DNA of 35,777 nt from CAYUKK01 sp964445305 (GCA_964445305.1 CAYUKK010000115.1:1-35777), one strand, 5' to 3'. Counted from the stretch's first letter, positions 9,077-16,465 are shown. The notes: generated by a model not told the origin, from the letters alone. A program made the numbers and translations.

Positions 9077-10693
9077 TCATTGTTCGGCTGGCTTTTCGGC
9101 CGGTTTGGCTTTCGGCTTGAGGAGGAGGTCATGGAAGTCAAAGCTGAAATCTGTCTCGGGGGACACGGCTTTCATTTTCACCTGGTCGATCGTTCCGTCA
9201 GGGTTGAGGGCAAAGGTGACGTAAGCGTCGGCCCGGAGCTCTCGGTCGCGCCATCGAACGATAAAAGTATCGTACTGCCAGTGCTCAAGATCGCCGATGA
9301 GCGAGGGAGTTCGGGTGAAGCGCATGACGAGCCTTCCCTCCTCAAGGGCGATGTCGATGTCTCCGTACCAGGCGTCCATGTATGTTCCGGCGTATTTTTC
9401 GAGAGGCAATGAGGGTTTAGAAGCGGCGTTGCGGGCGCTGGCCGCCTTTTTGAGCGCTTCAGAAGTTTCGAATTCCCGGCGCTCCTTGACCTTCGCATAG
9501 GCAGTCACCCAGTCTGTTGGCGGCGCTCCAAGATAATAGTCAACGATGTGCCAGGTCAGGGAGCTGAAGGCCTCACCCGATTCCTGGTTAGTCAGCACGG
9601 TGATACCCAGGCTCAATTCGGGAAGCAGCGTCACCTTGGAAAGGTACCCCGGCAGTCCGCCCGTGTGGGTAATCACTTTTTTCCCGCGGTAGTCGTGGAC
9701 ATTGAGGCCGAGAGCATAGCCGCGGAAGTTGGCCTTTAGGCCAGCCAGCTCAGGCGGCGGCAATGGATTGGGAACGGGAGTCACCAAGGTCTCGAGCTCA
9801 CGGGCCGTCTTTTCGCCATAAAGGCGTGACCCATCGGCGAGACGCCCCTGGTTGAGAAGGACGAGCATCCACTTGGCCATGTCGTCGGCGTTGGAGTTGA
9901 TGCCCCCAGCAGGGTTGGTGTTATCGCTCTCCATGGGCTTGACGAGCCGAAGCACCCCTTCCACCTTGGCGTGGGTGGCGGCGACATTTCCCTGATTGGA
10001 TGTGGCTGAATAACGCACCTGGGTTGTCACCATCCCCACTTTCTTCAGGATGCGATCGGTGACAAATTCTTCCCAGGTTAAGCCACTCACCGCTTCGATG
10101 ACCTCGCCGGCGACCAGGTAAAGTACGTTGTCGTAGGCGTAAGCGCTCCGGAAAGATGTGGCCAGCTTGATGAAACGCAGGCGCTGGGCAATCTCCCTCC
10201 GGGAGTAGGTCGACGGCGGCCACCACAGAAGGTCGCCGGCGCCGAGGCCGAGGCCGCTGCGGTGGACAAGAAGGTCGCGGATGGTCAGCTCCCGCGTCAC
10301 GTAGGGGTCTGACATCTGGAACCAGGGGAGATAATCGATAACCGGCGCGTCCCAGGCAATTTTGCCTTCCTCGACCAGAAGGCCCAGAGCAACGGCCGTG
10401 AACACCTTTGTGTTAGAGGCGATACCGAAGAGTGTTTGACTATCGACAATCGCCCGATCACCAAGGCGTCGCACGCCGTAGCCTTTGGCCGTCACGACCC
10501 GGCCGTCCTTGACGATAGCCAACGCGATGCCCGGCACTTCGAAGGTCTCCATCACGCGGGCCGTAATGGCGTCGAGGTCGGGCGGCACCGGGGGGAGGTT
10601 CTTTTTTTGCCCTTGAACGCCGGTCCAGGATACGGCTCCGTGCAAAATCAAAGCGAAAAGAAACAGCCATCGACTTCGATTCCTTGTTTTCAT
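9077..10693 (-). CDS. Exported beta-lactamase-fold serine hydrolase with C-terminal DUF3471-like domain
   Basis: The product is 538 residues with a signal peptide (about 1-29). It is a serine hydrolase of the class C beta-lactamase/esterase/D-aminopeptidase group (PF00144). The catalytic Ser-Lys pair is S93-N-T-K96, the Tyr motif is Y187-D-N189, and a KTG-equivalent HTGG follows in the C-terminal half of the catalytic domain. The last 130 residues (from about PLEKYAGTYMD) resemble the DUF3471 beta-barrel often attached to these enzymes. ATG 10693 is chosen because GAGGAG lies 10 bases upstream; GTG 10702 is too close to it. Substrate unknown; peptides or esters in the periplasm are likely. 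It is transcribed away from the Fur-controlled island. Confidence 0.9.
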   Translation of the reverse strand: MKTRNRSRWLFLFALILHGAVSWTGVQGQKKNLPPVPPDLDAITARVMETFEVPGIALAIVKDGRVVTAKGYGVRRLGDRAIVDSQTLFGIASNTKVFTAVALGLLVEEGKIAWDAPVIDYLPWFQMSDPYVTRELTIRDLLVHRSGLGLGAGDLLWWPPSTYSRREIAQRLRFIKLATSFRSAYAYDNVLYLVAGEVIEAVSGLTWEEFVTDRILKKVGMVTTQVRYSATSNQGNVAATHAKVEGVLRLVKPMESDNTNPAGGINSNADDMAKWMLVLLNQGRLADGSRLYGEKTARELETLVTPVPNPLPPPELAGLKANFRGYALGLNVHDYRGKKVITHTGGLPGYLSKVTLLPELSLGITVLTNQESGEAFSSLTWHIVDYYLGAPPTDWVTAYAKVKERREFETSEALKKAASARNAASKPSLPLEKYAGTYMDAWYGDIDIALEEGRLVMRFTRTPSLIGDLEHWQYDTFIVRWRDRELRADAYVTFALNPDGTIDQVKMKAVSPETDFSFDFHDLLLKPKAKPAEKPAEQ

Positions 10694-10702
10694 GATGGGC
10701 AC

Positions 10703-10931
10703 ACTCCTCTTTCTGGCGACAATTTATCGTCAGTCGCAGCGGCTGTCAAGGATGGCCGGGCTTTAATACCCTCAGCAGCTATTTCTGGAGAGCAAAATTT
10801 TCCTTGCTCGCTAAAAAGCAAGGGGGATGCTGCTGGGAGCGGAGCGGTAGCGACAGCCAGATGCGGCGACTTGGGTAGTTGAAGAATGACTCAGTTTAAA
10901 TTTTCAGGGCGAAGAAAAAGAAAATTTGGGC
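10703..10931. other. Intergenic region with one hairpin (10801-10824)
   Basis: This stretch separates the divergent serine hydrolase and Fur-type gene. It contains a 7-bp stem, CCTTGCT (10802-10808) with AGCAAGG (10817-10823), and an 8-base loop; no T-run follows on either strand. Nothing else was recognised. Confidence 0.5.
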
Positions 10932-10985
10932 TTGACAAAAGCACAACGGCGATCTATATTAATAATGAAAATGGTTATCATTATC
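10932..10985 (+). promoter_or_regulatory. Sigma-70-type promoter with overlapping Fur box (module A)
   Basis: TTGACA (10932-10937), a 17-bp spacer and TATATT (10955-10960) form a near-consensus promoter. The 19-mer at 10967-10985 matches the E. coli Fur box at 16 of 19 positions. It sits on the expected transcription start, and ATAATGA/TCATTAT arms (10962-10968, 10978-10984) extend the symmetry. Iron-loaded repressor bound here would block RNA polymerase. The first gene downstream is itself Fur-family, so autoregulation is likely. Confidence 0.85.
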
Positions 10986-11002
10986 AAAGCGAGTGGACTT
11001 TG

Positions 11003-11458
11003 ATGCCCGGACCGTTCCAGTGGCGATACAGGTTCCGCACTGGTTGTTCCCGGTGGACCATTCCGCGGGAGGCGATTGTCGACCTCCTCAGCCGAACGGC
11101 AAGGCATCTGAGCGCCAAGGAGATTTACGCGGCTGTCTATCCTCTTTACCCGGGCATCGGGTTAACGACAATCTACCGGACGCTGGATTTGCTACGACGG
11201 CTTGGGCTTGTCCGCCGGGTTTCGGGACCAGATGGCCAAAGTCGTTATGAGCTCAAAAGAGAGGACGGCCGCAATTATCACCATCATCTCATCTGCACGA
11301 GATGCGGCCGGATAGTCGATGGGCGAGATTTCCTTGAGGAAGAGCAGGCAATGATGAAGAAGATGGCTGAGGCCCTGGCCAGGAAACATCATTTTTTGAT
11401 CACGGATCAAAACGTCGAATTTTTGGGTCTTTGCCAGGACTGTCAGAAATCATCCTGA
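11003..11458 (+). CDS. Fur-family metal-responsive transcriptional repressor
   Basis: The product is 151 residues, the usual Fur size. A winged-helix domain (about residues 20-85) contains LTTIYRTLDLL, the recognition-helix motif of Fur/PerR/Zur proteins. The dimerisation domain has HHHLICTRCG and a C-terminal CQDC, giving the two CxxC pairs of the structural zinc site plus His-rich regulatory metal ligands. The frame is open further upstream, but the promoter's start site is near 10967, so ATG 11003 with GAGTGG (10991-10996) is the sensible start. The Fur boxes here and at 15458 match the iron-Fur consensus, so iron sensing is more likely than peroxide or zinc sensing, though PerR-type behaviour cannot be excluded. 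Confidence 0.9.
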   Translation: MPGPFQWRYRFRTGCSRWTIPREAIVDLLSRTARHLSAKEIYAAVYPLYPGIGLTTIYRTLDLLRRLGLVRRVSGPDGQSRYELKREDGRNYHHHLICTRCGRIVDGRDFLEEEQAMMKKMAEALARKHHFLITDQNVEFLGLCQDCQKSS

Positions 11459-11485
11459 CGAAAAGATAAGAAAGGAGGTAAGAAA

Positions 11486-11860
11486 ATGAGAAACAGATAC
11501 CGCTGGATGTATGAACTCACCGGTCTTCCGGGCTGGATGCGCTTCGGGTATTCACCCGGCTGGGTAGGGAGAAGTCCTTCGGGACTGGGGCCTTGCGCTC
11601 ACTATCTCATGCATGGAATATGGCCCACGCCCCAAATGAATTACGCCTGGCGCCAGGGACGCATCCCCTTTTCCCCTGCGCCCGGTTTTCCCATGCCCGG
11701 CTTTCCCACCCCTTTCGACCCCTGGGGAGCAGCTGAGGTAACGCCCGAAAGAGAGCTCGATTTTCTGCGGGCCGAGGCCGGCCGGCTCCAGGAGGAGCTG
11801 AACTTTATTGAGCAAAGAATCAAGGAGCTCGAAAGAGAAAAAGAAAGAGAGGAAAAATGA
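11486..11860 (+). CDS. DUF5320-type protein (Pro/Gly/Trp-rich with C-terminal coiled coil)
   Basis: The 124-residue protein starts after a strong AAAGGAGG. The N-terminal half is rich in Gly, Pro, Trp and Met with no clear fold. Residues about 85-124 form a charged coiled coil (ERELDFLRAEAGRLQEEL and on). This matches the small DUF5320 proteins that accompany NifX/Mrp genes in anaerobes; their function is unknown. It overlaps the next gene by ATGA, so the two products are probably made together. Its coiled coil resembles those of the proteins at 15560 and 15940. Confidence 0.78.
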   Translation: MRNRYRWMYELTGLPGWMRFGYSPGWVGRSPSGLGPCAHYLMHGIWPTPQMNYAWRQGRIPFSPAPGFPMPGFPTPFDPWGAAEVTPERELDFLRAEAGRLQEELNFIEQRIKELEREKEREEK

Positions 11861-12570
11861 AAGTCGCCGTCGCCACGGATAACGGATATGTTTCGGCCCA
11901 CTTCGGCCGTTGTCCTTCTTACACTGTGGTTGACATCGAAGAAGGGAAAGTGGTCAAACGCGAGGAGATCCCCAACCCCGGACATTCGCCCGGCTTCCTT
12001 CCTGGTTATCTTTCCGAGAAAGGAGTCGATGTCATCATAGCGGGAGGGATGGGGCCCAGGGCCCAGGGTCTTTTCGCTGAAAACAATATCCAGACGATAA
12101 TAGGAGTCCAGGGGAAGGTCGATGATGTCATCGAGAGATTCATCCGCCAGGAGCTCGAGTCCGGAAGAGATTTGTGCGACCACGGGTATGTTGAGGGACA
12201 TGCCCGTTCTTGCCATGATGGTGAGTCTCGCCAAGAAAGAGGCGAGGTCCCAACTGGAAAAATCTGCGTCACGGCCAAAGCACAGGACCTGGACGCGGAG
12301 GTAGACCCTAATTTCGGACGGGCTCGTTATTTCATCATCGTTGACCCGCAAACGTTAAAATTTGAAGCCTTTGAAAATCCTTCTACCGACCTCGCTCATG
12401 GGGCGGGTATCAAGTCTGCCCAGTTTCTCGCCGAAAAGGGGGTTGGTGCTGTTTTGACTGGTCAAGTAGGGCCAAACGCGCGGCAGGTGCTCGACTCCGC
12501 CCGCATCAAGGTGATGACTGTTGAAGGCCGCACCATTCGTGAAGCTATAGCCTGGCTAAAGGGAAGATAG
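11857..12570 (+). CDS. Tandem NifX-like (dinitrogenase FeMo-cofactor family) protein
   Basis: The 237-residue protein carries two copies of the PF02579 fold. The first is residues 1-105 (MKVAVATDNG, HFGRCPSY); the second is about 135-237 (VDPNFGRARY, then GAGIKSAQFLAEKGV and LTGQVGPNA). The linker (about 108-132) holds a Cys/His cluster (CDHG, GHARSCHDGE) that could bind metal. NifX/NafY/ORP-family proteins carry or deliver molybdenum-, iron- or copper-containing clusters. Next to an Mrp ATPase and with MinD-ferredoxin ATPases nearby, the closest named parallel is the orange protein system of Desulfovibrio. The bound metal cannot be deduced. Confidence 0.87.
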   Translation: MKVAVATDNGYVSAHFGRCPSYTVVDIEEGKVVKREEIPNPGHSPGFLPGYLSEKGVDVIIAGGMGPRAQGLFAENNIQTIIGVQGKVDDVIERFIRQELESGRDLCDHGYVEGHARSCHDGESRQERGEVPTGKICVTAKAQDLDAEVDPNFGRARYFIIVDPQTLKFEAFENPSTDLAHGAGIKSAQFLAEKGVGAVLTGQVGPNARQVLDSARIKVMTVEGRTIREAIAWLKGR

Positions 12571-12573
12571 TGC

Positions 12574-13374
12574 ATGGCCGATAAAGAAGAAGCGAAAATC
12601 TCGCGAGCTCTGGCGAGGATAAAGAACAGGATTCTTGTTTTTAGCGGCAAGGGCGGTGTCGGCAAGAGCACGGTGGCGGCCAACCTGGCGGTGGCCATTT
12701 CCGAGAGAGGTAAGAGGGTCGGACTGCTTGATGTCGATATCCACGGCCCTAACTTGGCTAAGATGTTAGGGGTTGAGGATAAAACGTTGGCCATCTCGCC
12801 GGAGGTGATCAGGCCCGTCGAAGTGAACAAAAACTTGAAGCTTGTCTCCATGTCATTCTTACTTCAAAGTCCTGACTTGCCGGTGATCTGGCGGGGTCCG
12901 ATGAAGATGAAAGTCATCCAACAATTTTTGGGTGACGTCGATTGGGGGGAACTCGACTGGTTGATTATCGATTCTCCGCCAGGGACCGGGGATGAGCCGC
13001 TGTCCGTGGCTCAGCTCATCCCCGCGACAGGGGCCATCATCGTCACAACGCCCCAAGATGTTTCTGTCCTCGATTCGCGGAAAGCCGTCGTCTTCGCCAT
13101 GAAACTCAACCTGAAAGTCATTGGGATTATCGAAAATATGAGTGGCATGGTCTGTCCCCACTGCGGAAAGAGGATTGACCTCTTCAAAGTCGGAGGCGGC
13201 GAACAGGCGGCATGGGAGTTCCAGGTTCCCTTCCTGGGAAGAATTCCCATTGACCCTCAGATCGTCATCTCAGGAGACGAGGGAAAGCCATTTGCCATCA
13301 GTCAGCCCGACTCAGAAGCTTCGAGGGCTTTTCAGGAAATTGTCGATAGAATCTTGAATGACTCCCGGCAATGA
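12574..13374 (+). CDS. Mrp/NBP35-family FeS-cluster carrier ATPase
   Basis: The 266-residue P-loop ATPase has the deviant Walker A GKGGVGKST (about residues 25-33), DVDIHGPN after it, DSPPGTGD as Walker B region, and the CPHC pair at 194-197 that bridges a [4Fe-4S] cluster between monomers in Mrp/NBP35/ApbC proteins. It is cytosolic and probably loads or transfers clusters for the NifX-like protein encoded 3 bases upstream. In Desulfovibrio the orange-protein operon also has such an ATPase. Confidence 0.92.
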   Translation: MADKEEAKISRALARIKNRILVFSGKGGVGKSTVAANLAVAISERGKRVGLLDVDIHGPNLAKMLGVEDKTLAISPEVIRPVEVNKNLKLVSMSFLLQSPDLPVIWRGPMKMKVIQQFLGDVDWGELDWLIIDSPPGTGDEPLSVAQLIPATGAIIVTTPQDVSVLDSRKAVVFAMKLNLKVIGIIENMSGMVCPHCGKRIDLFKVGGGEQAAWEFQVPFLGRIPIDPQIVISGDEGKPFAISQPDSEASRAFQEIVDRILNDSRQ

Positions 13375-13396
13375 GAAAGCAAGAAAGGAGAGAGGC

Positions 13397-13840
13397 ATGA
13401 AGAAAATCGGCATCATCATCTGTGGCCGCTATCAATCCTGCGGCGGAGGAAAATGCTTCCGTGCCCTGCGAGAGCGAGTTGGCGGGTTTGCCGCTTATCC
13501 CAAGGATGAACCCGTCGAGGTGGTTGGATATTCCTACTGCGGCGGATGTCCGGGGGGCAACGTGGAGTATGTTCCTGAAGAAATGATCAAGAACGGGGCT
13601 GAGGTTATTCACCTGGCCACTGGATTGGTCGTCGGGTATCCTCCCTGTCGGCATATCCGTCATTTCAAGGAGTTCATCGAAAAGCGCTTCGGTGTTCCTG
13701 TCATCATCGGGACTCACCCGATTCCGCTTAAATATCTGGAGGTGCACGAGAAGCTCTCGTTCTGGAAGAGCATGAAAATGGAGGAGCTCGCTGGCGGATT
13801 GATGGAAGAAAGCAGGGAGATTATGCAATCCTATAATTGA
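13397..13840 (+). CDS. CGGC-domain protein (putative metal-binding)
   Basis: The 147-residue protein has the features of the CGGC family (PF08821): an N-terminal CGRYQSCGGGKCFRAL, then SYCGGCPGGN, then a YPPCRHI motif and IIGTHPIP. Seven conserved-looking Cys suggest a metal or FeS site. Function in the family is unknown. ATG 13397 follows AAAGGAGAG and sits 22 bases after the Mrp gene, so it belongs to the same operon. Confidence 0.87.
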   Translation: MKKIGIIICGRYQSCGGGKCFRALRERVGGFAAYPKDEPVEVVGYSYCGGCPGGNVEYVPEEMIKNGAEVIHLATGLVVGYPPCRHIRHFKEFIEKRFGVPVIIGTHPIPLKYLEVHEKLSFWKSMKMEELAGGLMEESREIMQSYN

Positions 13841-13851
13841 AGGAGGAAGAA

Positions 13852-14052
13852 ATGCAGCAACGTGGACAAGGAAGAGGGCAGGGGCAAGGAAGAAGAGGAG
13901 GTGGAGGCGCAGGCCGAATGGGAGGAAGAGGTCTCGGACCGGGCGGCTCGTGCGTTTGCCCTTCCTGCGGGACAAAGGTTCCTCATGAGAGGGGAAATCC
14001 CTGCTACCAGAGAGCTTGCCCGAAATGCGGCAGTAAGATGACGCGTGCCTGA
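13852..14052 (+). CDS. Gly/Arg-rich zinc-ribbon micro-protein
   Basis: This is a 66-residue protein with a low-complexity Gly/Arg/Gln N-terminus (residues 2-37, RGG-like) and a C-terminal zinc ribbon (CPSCGTKVPHE and CPKCGSKM). AAGGAGGAAGA precedes ATG 13852. The Arg-Gly part could bind nucleic acid or act as a flexible tether, and the ribbon resembles those of ferredoxin- or DUF-type partners in NifX clusters. No known function. Confidence 0.72.
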   Translation: MQQRGQGRGQGQGRRGGGGAGRMGGRGLGPGGSCVCPSCGTKVPHERGNPCYQRACPKCGSKMTRA

Positions 14053-14061
14053 TCGACGGCC

Positions 14062-14307
14062 ATGCCTATCTACGAATATAAATGCCAGGATTGTGGGCGA
14101 GTGACCGAAGTCCTGGCGCCATCCGGGACCCACGCCCCAGACGTCAGGTGTGATTATTGCCAGAGCCGGAATCTTCAGAAGATTGTCTCATCCCCTGCCG
14201 CTGTTGTCATGGGTCGACCTTCGCTCAAAGGGAAAACCTGTTGCGGAAAAGACGAACGGTGTTTGACCCCGCCTTGCTCTTCGGGAGGCGTCTGCCGTCG
14301 AGATTGA
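14062..14307 (+). CDS. FmdB-family zinc-ribbon protein
   Basis: The 81-residue protein opens with MPIYEYKCQDCG, the signature of the FmdB/CxxC_CxxC_SSSS family, followed by the second ribbon pair CDYC and the KIVSSP turn. A Cys-rich tail (TCCGKDERC, PPCSSGGVCRRD) could bind another metal. The family is regulatory or structural and poorly understood. It ends the compact cysteine-rich part of module A. A shrunken copy of this gene lies at 16370-16432. Confidence 0.86.
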   Translation: MPIYEYKCQDCGRVTEVLAPSGTHAPDVRCDYCQSRNLQKIVSSPAAVVMGRPSLKGKTCCGKDERCLTPPCSSGGVCRRD

Positions 14308-14319
14308 GAAAACCTTGAT

Positions 14320-14341
14320 CTCCTTCTTTGGTTCGAAGGAG
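14320..14341. other. Hairpin between FmdB-type and methyltransferase genes
   Basis: CTCCTTC (14320-14326) and GAAGGAG (14335-14341) form a 7-bp stem with an 8-base loop in the 54-base gap. No T-run follows, so termination is doubtful; it may be a processing or stability element inside the operon. Confidence 0.4.
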
Positions 14342-14361
14342 AATAATCGAGAAGTAACCAA

Positions 14362-14931
14362 ATGAAGAGAAGGGAAGCTCGCGATAAGGACGCCTGCCAT
14401 TTTAGACTCATGGCCTTGTCGTACAAGGTTCGAGATTTTTTTGCGCCGCGCCAGAAAATTCTTGAAGAGATACCTATCCAAGAGGGAGCTTGGGTTCTTG
14501 ATTTTGGTTGTGGGCCGGGGAGCTACATTGTTCCGTTAGCGAAAAGGATTGGTCCTTCAGGAAGAATTTACGCTCTTGATGTTCATCCCGTAGCCATCGA
14601 GATGGTCGAACGGCTCAAAGCCAAAAAACATTTGCCCAACGTCACGACTATCCGGTCAGATAGTCGGACGGGGCTGCCCGATCAGTGTCTTGACGCAGTT
14701 CTCCTTTATGATGTCTTCCATGAGCTTGAGCAGCCCGGCGTGGTCCTTGAAGAACTGCACAGGATTTTGAAGCCAGCCGGGATTCTTTCGGTGAGCGATC
14801 ATCACCTGACGGAGGGTGAGATTCTATCCTCCTTGACCAAACCTGGGCTTTTCCAGTTTATCGAGAAAGGCCGGAAGACATATGCGTTTCGAAAAAGCGT
14901 CCAGACCTCTTCTTCCGCCTCAAAAAGTTGA
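14362..14931 (+). CDS. Class I SAM-dependent methyltransferase
   Basis: The 189-residue protein has a Rossmann methyltransferase core: motif I VLDFGCGPGSY (about residues 49-59), the acidic loop ALDVHP, and LYDVFHEL as motif IV region, then LKPAGILSVSD. The N-terminus (FRLMALSYKVRDFF) resembles ArsM/UbiE-like short methyltransferases found near metal-related operons. Substrate unknown. It follows the zinc-ribbon genes in the same direction and may be part of module A. Confidence 0.85.
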   Translation: MKRREARDKDACHFRLMALSYKVRDFFAPRQKILEEIPIQEGAWVLDFGCGPGSYIVPLAKRIGPSGRIYALDVHPVAIEMVERLKAKKHLPNVTTIRSDSRTGLPDQCLDAVLLYDVFHELEQPGVVLEELHRILKPAGILSVSDHHLTEGEILSSLTKPGLFQFIEKGRKTYAFRKSVQTSSSASKS

Positions 14932-14953
14932 AAGGGAGAAGAAGAGAAAGCAG

Positions 14954-15514
14954 ATGAAGCGAAAGGACTCAGGTCTCTATGTGCTCGTGTTGCGATTGAA
15001 GAGAGGGCAGACGCTCAAAGCGGGAAAATTGCCGGAAAACCATTTTAAGGCCGGTCTTTATCTTTACGTGGGACGGGCTCAACAGGGCCTTGAAAAAAGG
15101 CTCGAGCGCCATCTGAGGAAAGATAAGAGACTTTTCTGGCACATCGATTATTTTCTCCAGAAAGCAGAAGTTAAGGCTATCTGGGTGAAGCCAGGCTTTT
15201 TCGATGAATGCGGGATGGTCCGGCAGATTAGGAAGTTGCTTGAAAAAATTGAGATTCCCCAGAGGAAATTCGGGGCTTCCGATTGCCATTGCCCGGGCCA
15301 CCTTCTTTATTTGCCGACATCTGAAGACAAGGAGATGAAAAATTTGATAAATTCTTTGATGGCCGTGGTTTCAAAAAGCAATGATAAACCTGGGGCTGCA
15401 GAAAGGGGCAGTAGATTCTCAGTTGACAGACGAAAGCGATGCGCTTATAATGATATTGGTAATGATAATCATTATCAGATAGCTCGCATTAATCCAGAAA
15501 CCGAGCCAAAATGA
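14954..15514 (+). CDS. DUF123 GIY-YIG-like protein
   Basis: The product begins with GLYVLVLRL and contains YLYVGRA, RLERHLRKDKR and FWHIDYFL, then FGASDCHCPGHLLYL, all typical of the DUF123 branch of GIY-YIG proteins, whose members are about 130-140 residues. ATG 14954 is chosen over 14882, which would overlap the methyltransferase by 50 bases. The predicted protein (186 residues) is longer than the family. Its last 50 residues look unrelated and run through the downstream promoter and Fur box, so the original stop has probably been lost. Function unknown; a nucleic-acid role is inferred from the fold. Confidence 0.75.
   Translation: MKRKDSGLYVLVLRLKRGQTLKAGKLPENHFKAGLYLYVGRAQQGLEKRLERHLRKDKRLFWHIDYFLQKAEVKAIWVKPGFFDECGMVRQIRKLLEKIEIPQRKFGASDCHCPGHLLYLPTSEDKEMKNLINSLMAVVSKSNDKPGAAERGSRFSVDRRKRCAYNDIGNDNHYQIARINPETEPK
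15423..15476 (+). promoter_or_regulatory. Consensus promoter with near-perfect Fur box (module B)
   Basis: TTGACA (15423-15428), a 17-bp spacer and a perfect TATAAT (15446-15451) are followed by GGTAATGATAATCATTATC (15458-15476), which matches the classical 19-bp Fur box at 18 positions. Spacing is identical to the promoter at 10932: the box begins 12 bases after the first base of the -10. It drives the genes from 15560 and lies inside the extended 3' end of the preceding reading frame. Confidence 0.92.
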
Positions 15515-15559
15515 TTATAACTTTCAAGACTCGGTCAATTAGAAAAGGAGGTAAACATC

Positions 15560-15943
15560 ATGCCATTCGGTGACAGAACAGGACCAGTGGGAGTCGGCCC
15601 CATGACAGGGCGAGCAATGGGCTATTGCGCTGGCTTTCCCGTTCCTGGTTTCATGAACCCAGGCTATGGGTTTGGCCGTGGGTTCTGGTTTGGGGCAGGC
15701 TTCGGAAGAGGTTTGGGGAGAGGACTTGGCTTTGGAAGAGGCCGAGGCTGGCGCAGGAGCGGGTTTTGGCCTTTTCTGGGTTATCCCTATTGGAATTTTC
15801 CCTATTCCCCCTATGCCTGGTTTTTCACGGAAGAGATGGAAGAAGATTTTCTGGAGGGTCAGGCTAAGATTCTTGAAGAGCAGTTGGCTCAGGTCAACAA
15901 AAGACTGACAGAGCTAAGGAGAAAAGAAAAGGAGAAGAAATGA
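15560..15943 (+). CDS. DUF5320 protein (first gene of module B)
   Basis: The 127-residue protein begins MPFGDRTGPVGVGPMTGRA, the hallmark of DUF5320, followed by a Gly/Phe/Arg-rich low-complexity middle (GFGRGFWFGAGFGRGLGRG) and a C-terminal coiled coil (about residues 90-127). AAAAGGAGG lies just upstream. The next gene overlaps by ATGA. The family clusters with NifX, Mrp and MinD-ferredoxin genes in anaerobes. The immediate position behind a Fur box suggests expression under iron limitation. Molecular function unknown. Confidence 0.85.
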   Translation: MPFGDRTGPVGVGPMTGRAMGYCAGFPVPGFMNPGYGFGRGFWFGAGFGRGLGRGLGFGRGRGWRRSGFWPFLGYPYWNFPYSPYAWFFTEEMEEDFLEGQAKILEEQLAQVNKRLTELRRKEKEKK

Positions 15944-16350
15944 GAATTGCCATATCGGCCAGCCAGGCCGATCTTTCAAGCCCGGTGGATCCCCGATTTG
16001 GAAGATCCCCTTACATCATCTTTGTTGACCCCGACACGATGGAATTTGAGGCTGTTGAAAATCCTTCTCACTTCGGCATGGGGGGTGGCTGGAGTGGCGC
16101 GGGAGGTGGTTACGGCATGGGCAGGGGCAAGGGAAGAGGAATGGGCCGCGGCATGGGAATGGGACGGGGTATGGGGTTTGGTCCTGCTACCGGCCAACGA
16201 GGAACATTTCCGTTTACCCCGGCATCAACTTCGCCATCTGCAGAAGAAGAGGTCAGGTACCTGAAGCAGGAGGCGGAGTTTCTCAAGCGGCAGCTGGAGG
16301 AAATCTCCAAAAGAATCCAGACCCTGGAAGCGGTAAAGAATAAGCAATAG
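15940..16350 (+). CDS. Chimera: NifX N-terminal half fused to DUF5320-like tail
   Basis: Residues 1-44 (MRIAISAS, VDPRFGRSPY, FEAVENPS) are the first half of a NifX/PF02579 domain, closely matching the second domain of the protein at 11857. The second half of the fold (GAGI...GVGAVLTG) is absent. In its place are a Gly/Met/Arg-rich stretch (about 46-85, repeats of GMGRG) and a coiled coil (about 100-136, EEEVRYLKQEAEFLKRQLEE) like those of the DUF5320 proteins. The frame is uninterrupted, with a normal start and ATGA coupling. It is either a deletion fusion of two neighbouring genes or a new product. A half NifX domain is unlikely to bind a cofactor in the usual way. Confidence 0.8.
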   Translation: MRIAISASQADLSSPVDPRFGRSPYIIFVDPDTMEFEAVENPSHFGMGGGWSGAGGGYGMGRGKGRGMGRGMGMGRGMGFGPATGQRGTFPFTPASTSPSAEEEVRYLKQEAEFLKRQLEEISKRIQTLEAVKNKQ

Positions 16351-16369
16351 AACTCATTTTGAGCAGGGA

Positions 16370-16432
16370 ATGCCGATATACGAATATGAATCTCTACCCT
16401 GCTGCGGTGGCGGTATTTGCCGAAGGGATTAG
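16370..16432 (+). pseudogene. Twenty-codon FmdB remnant with both ends kept
   Basis: An intact 20-codon frame encodes MPIYEYES joined to LPCCGGGICRRD and a stop. The first part matches the start of the FmdB-type protein at 14062 (MPIYEYKC) and the second matches its end (PPCSSGGVCRRD). The roughly 60 central codons holding the zinc ribbon are missing. It lies 19 bases after the chimera, the same order as NifX then FmdB in module A. It could still be translated, but no ribbon can form. Confidence 0.82.
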
Positions 16433-16465
16433 GCTCATCTGAGACCGGGAAAGATCATAGGACCA

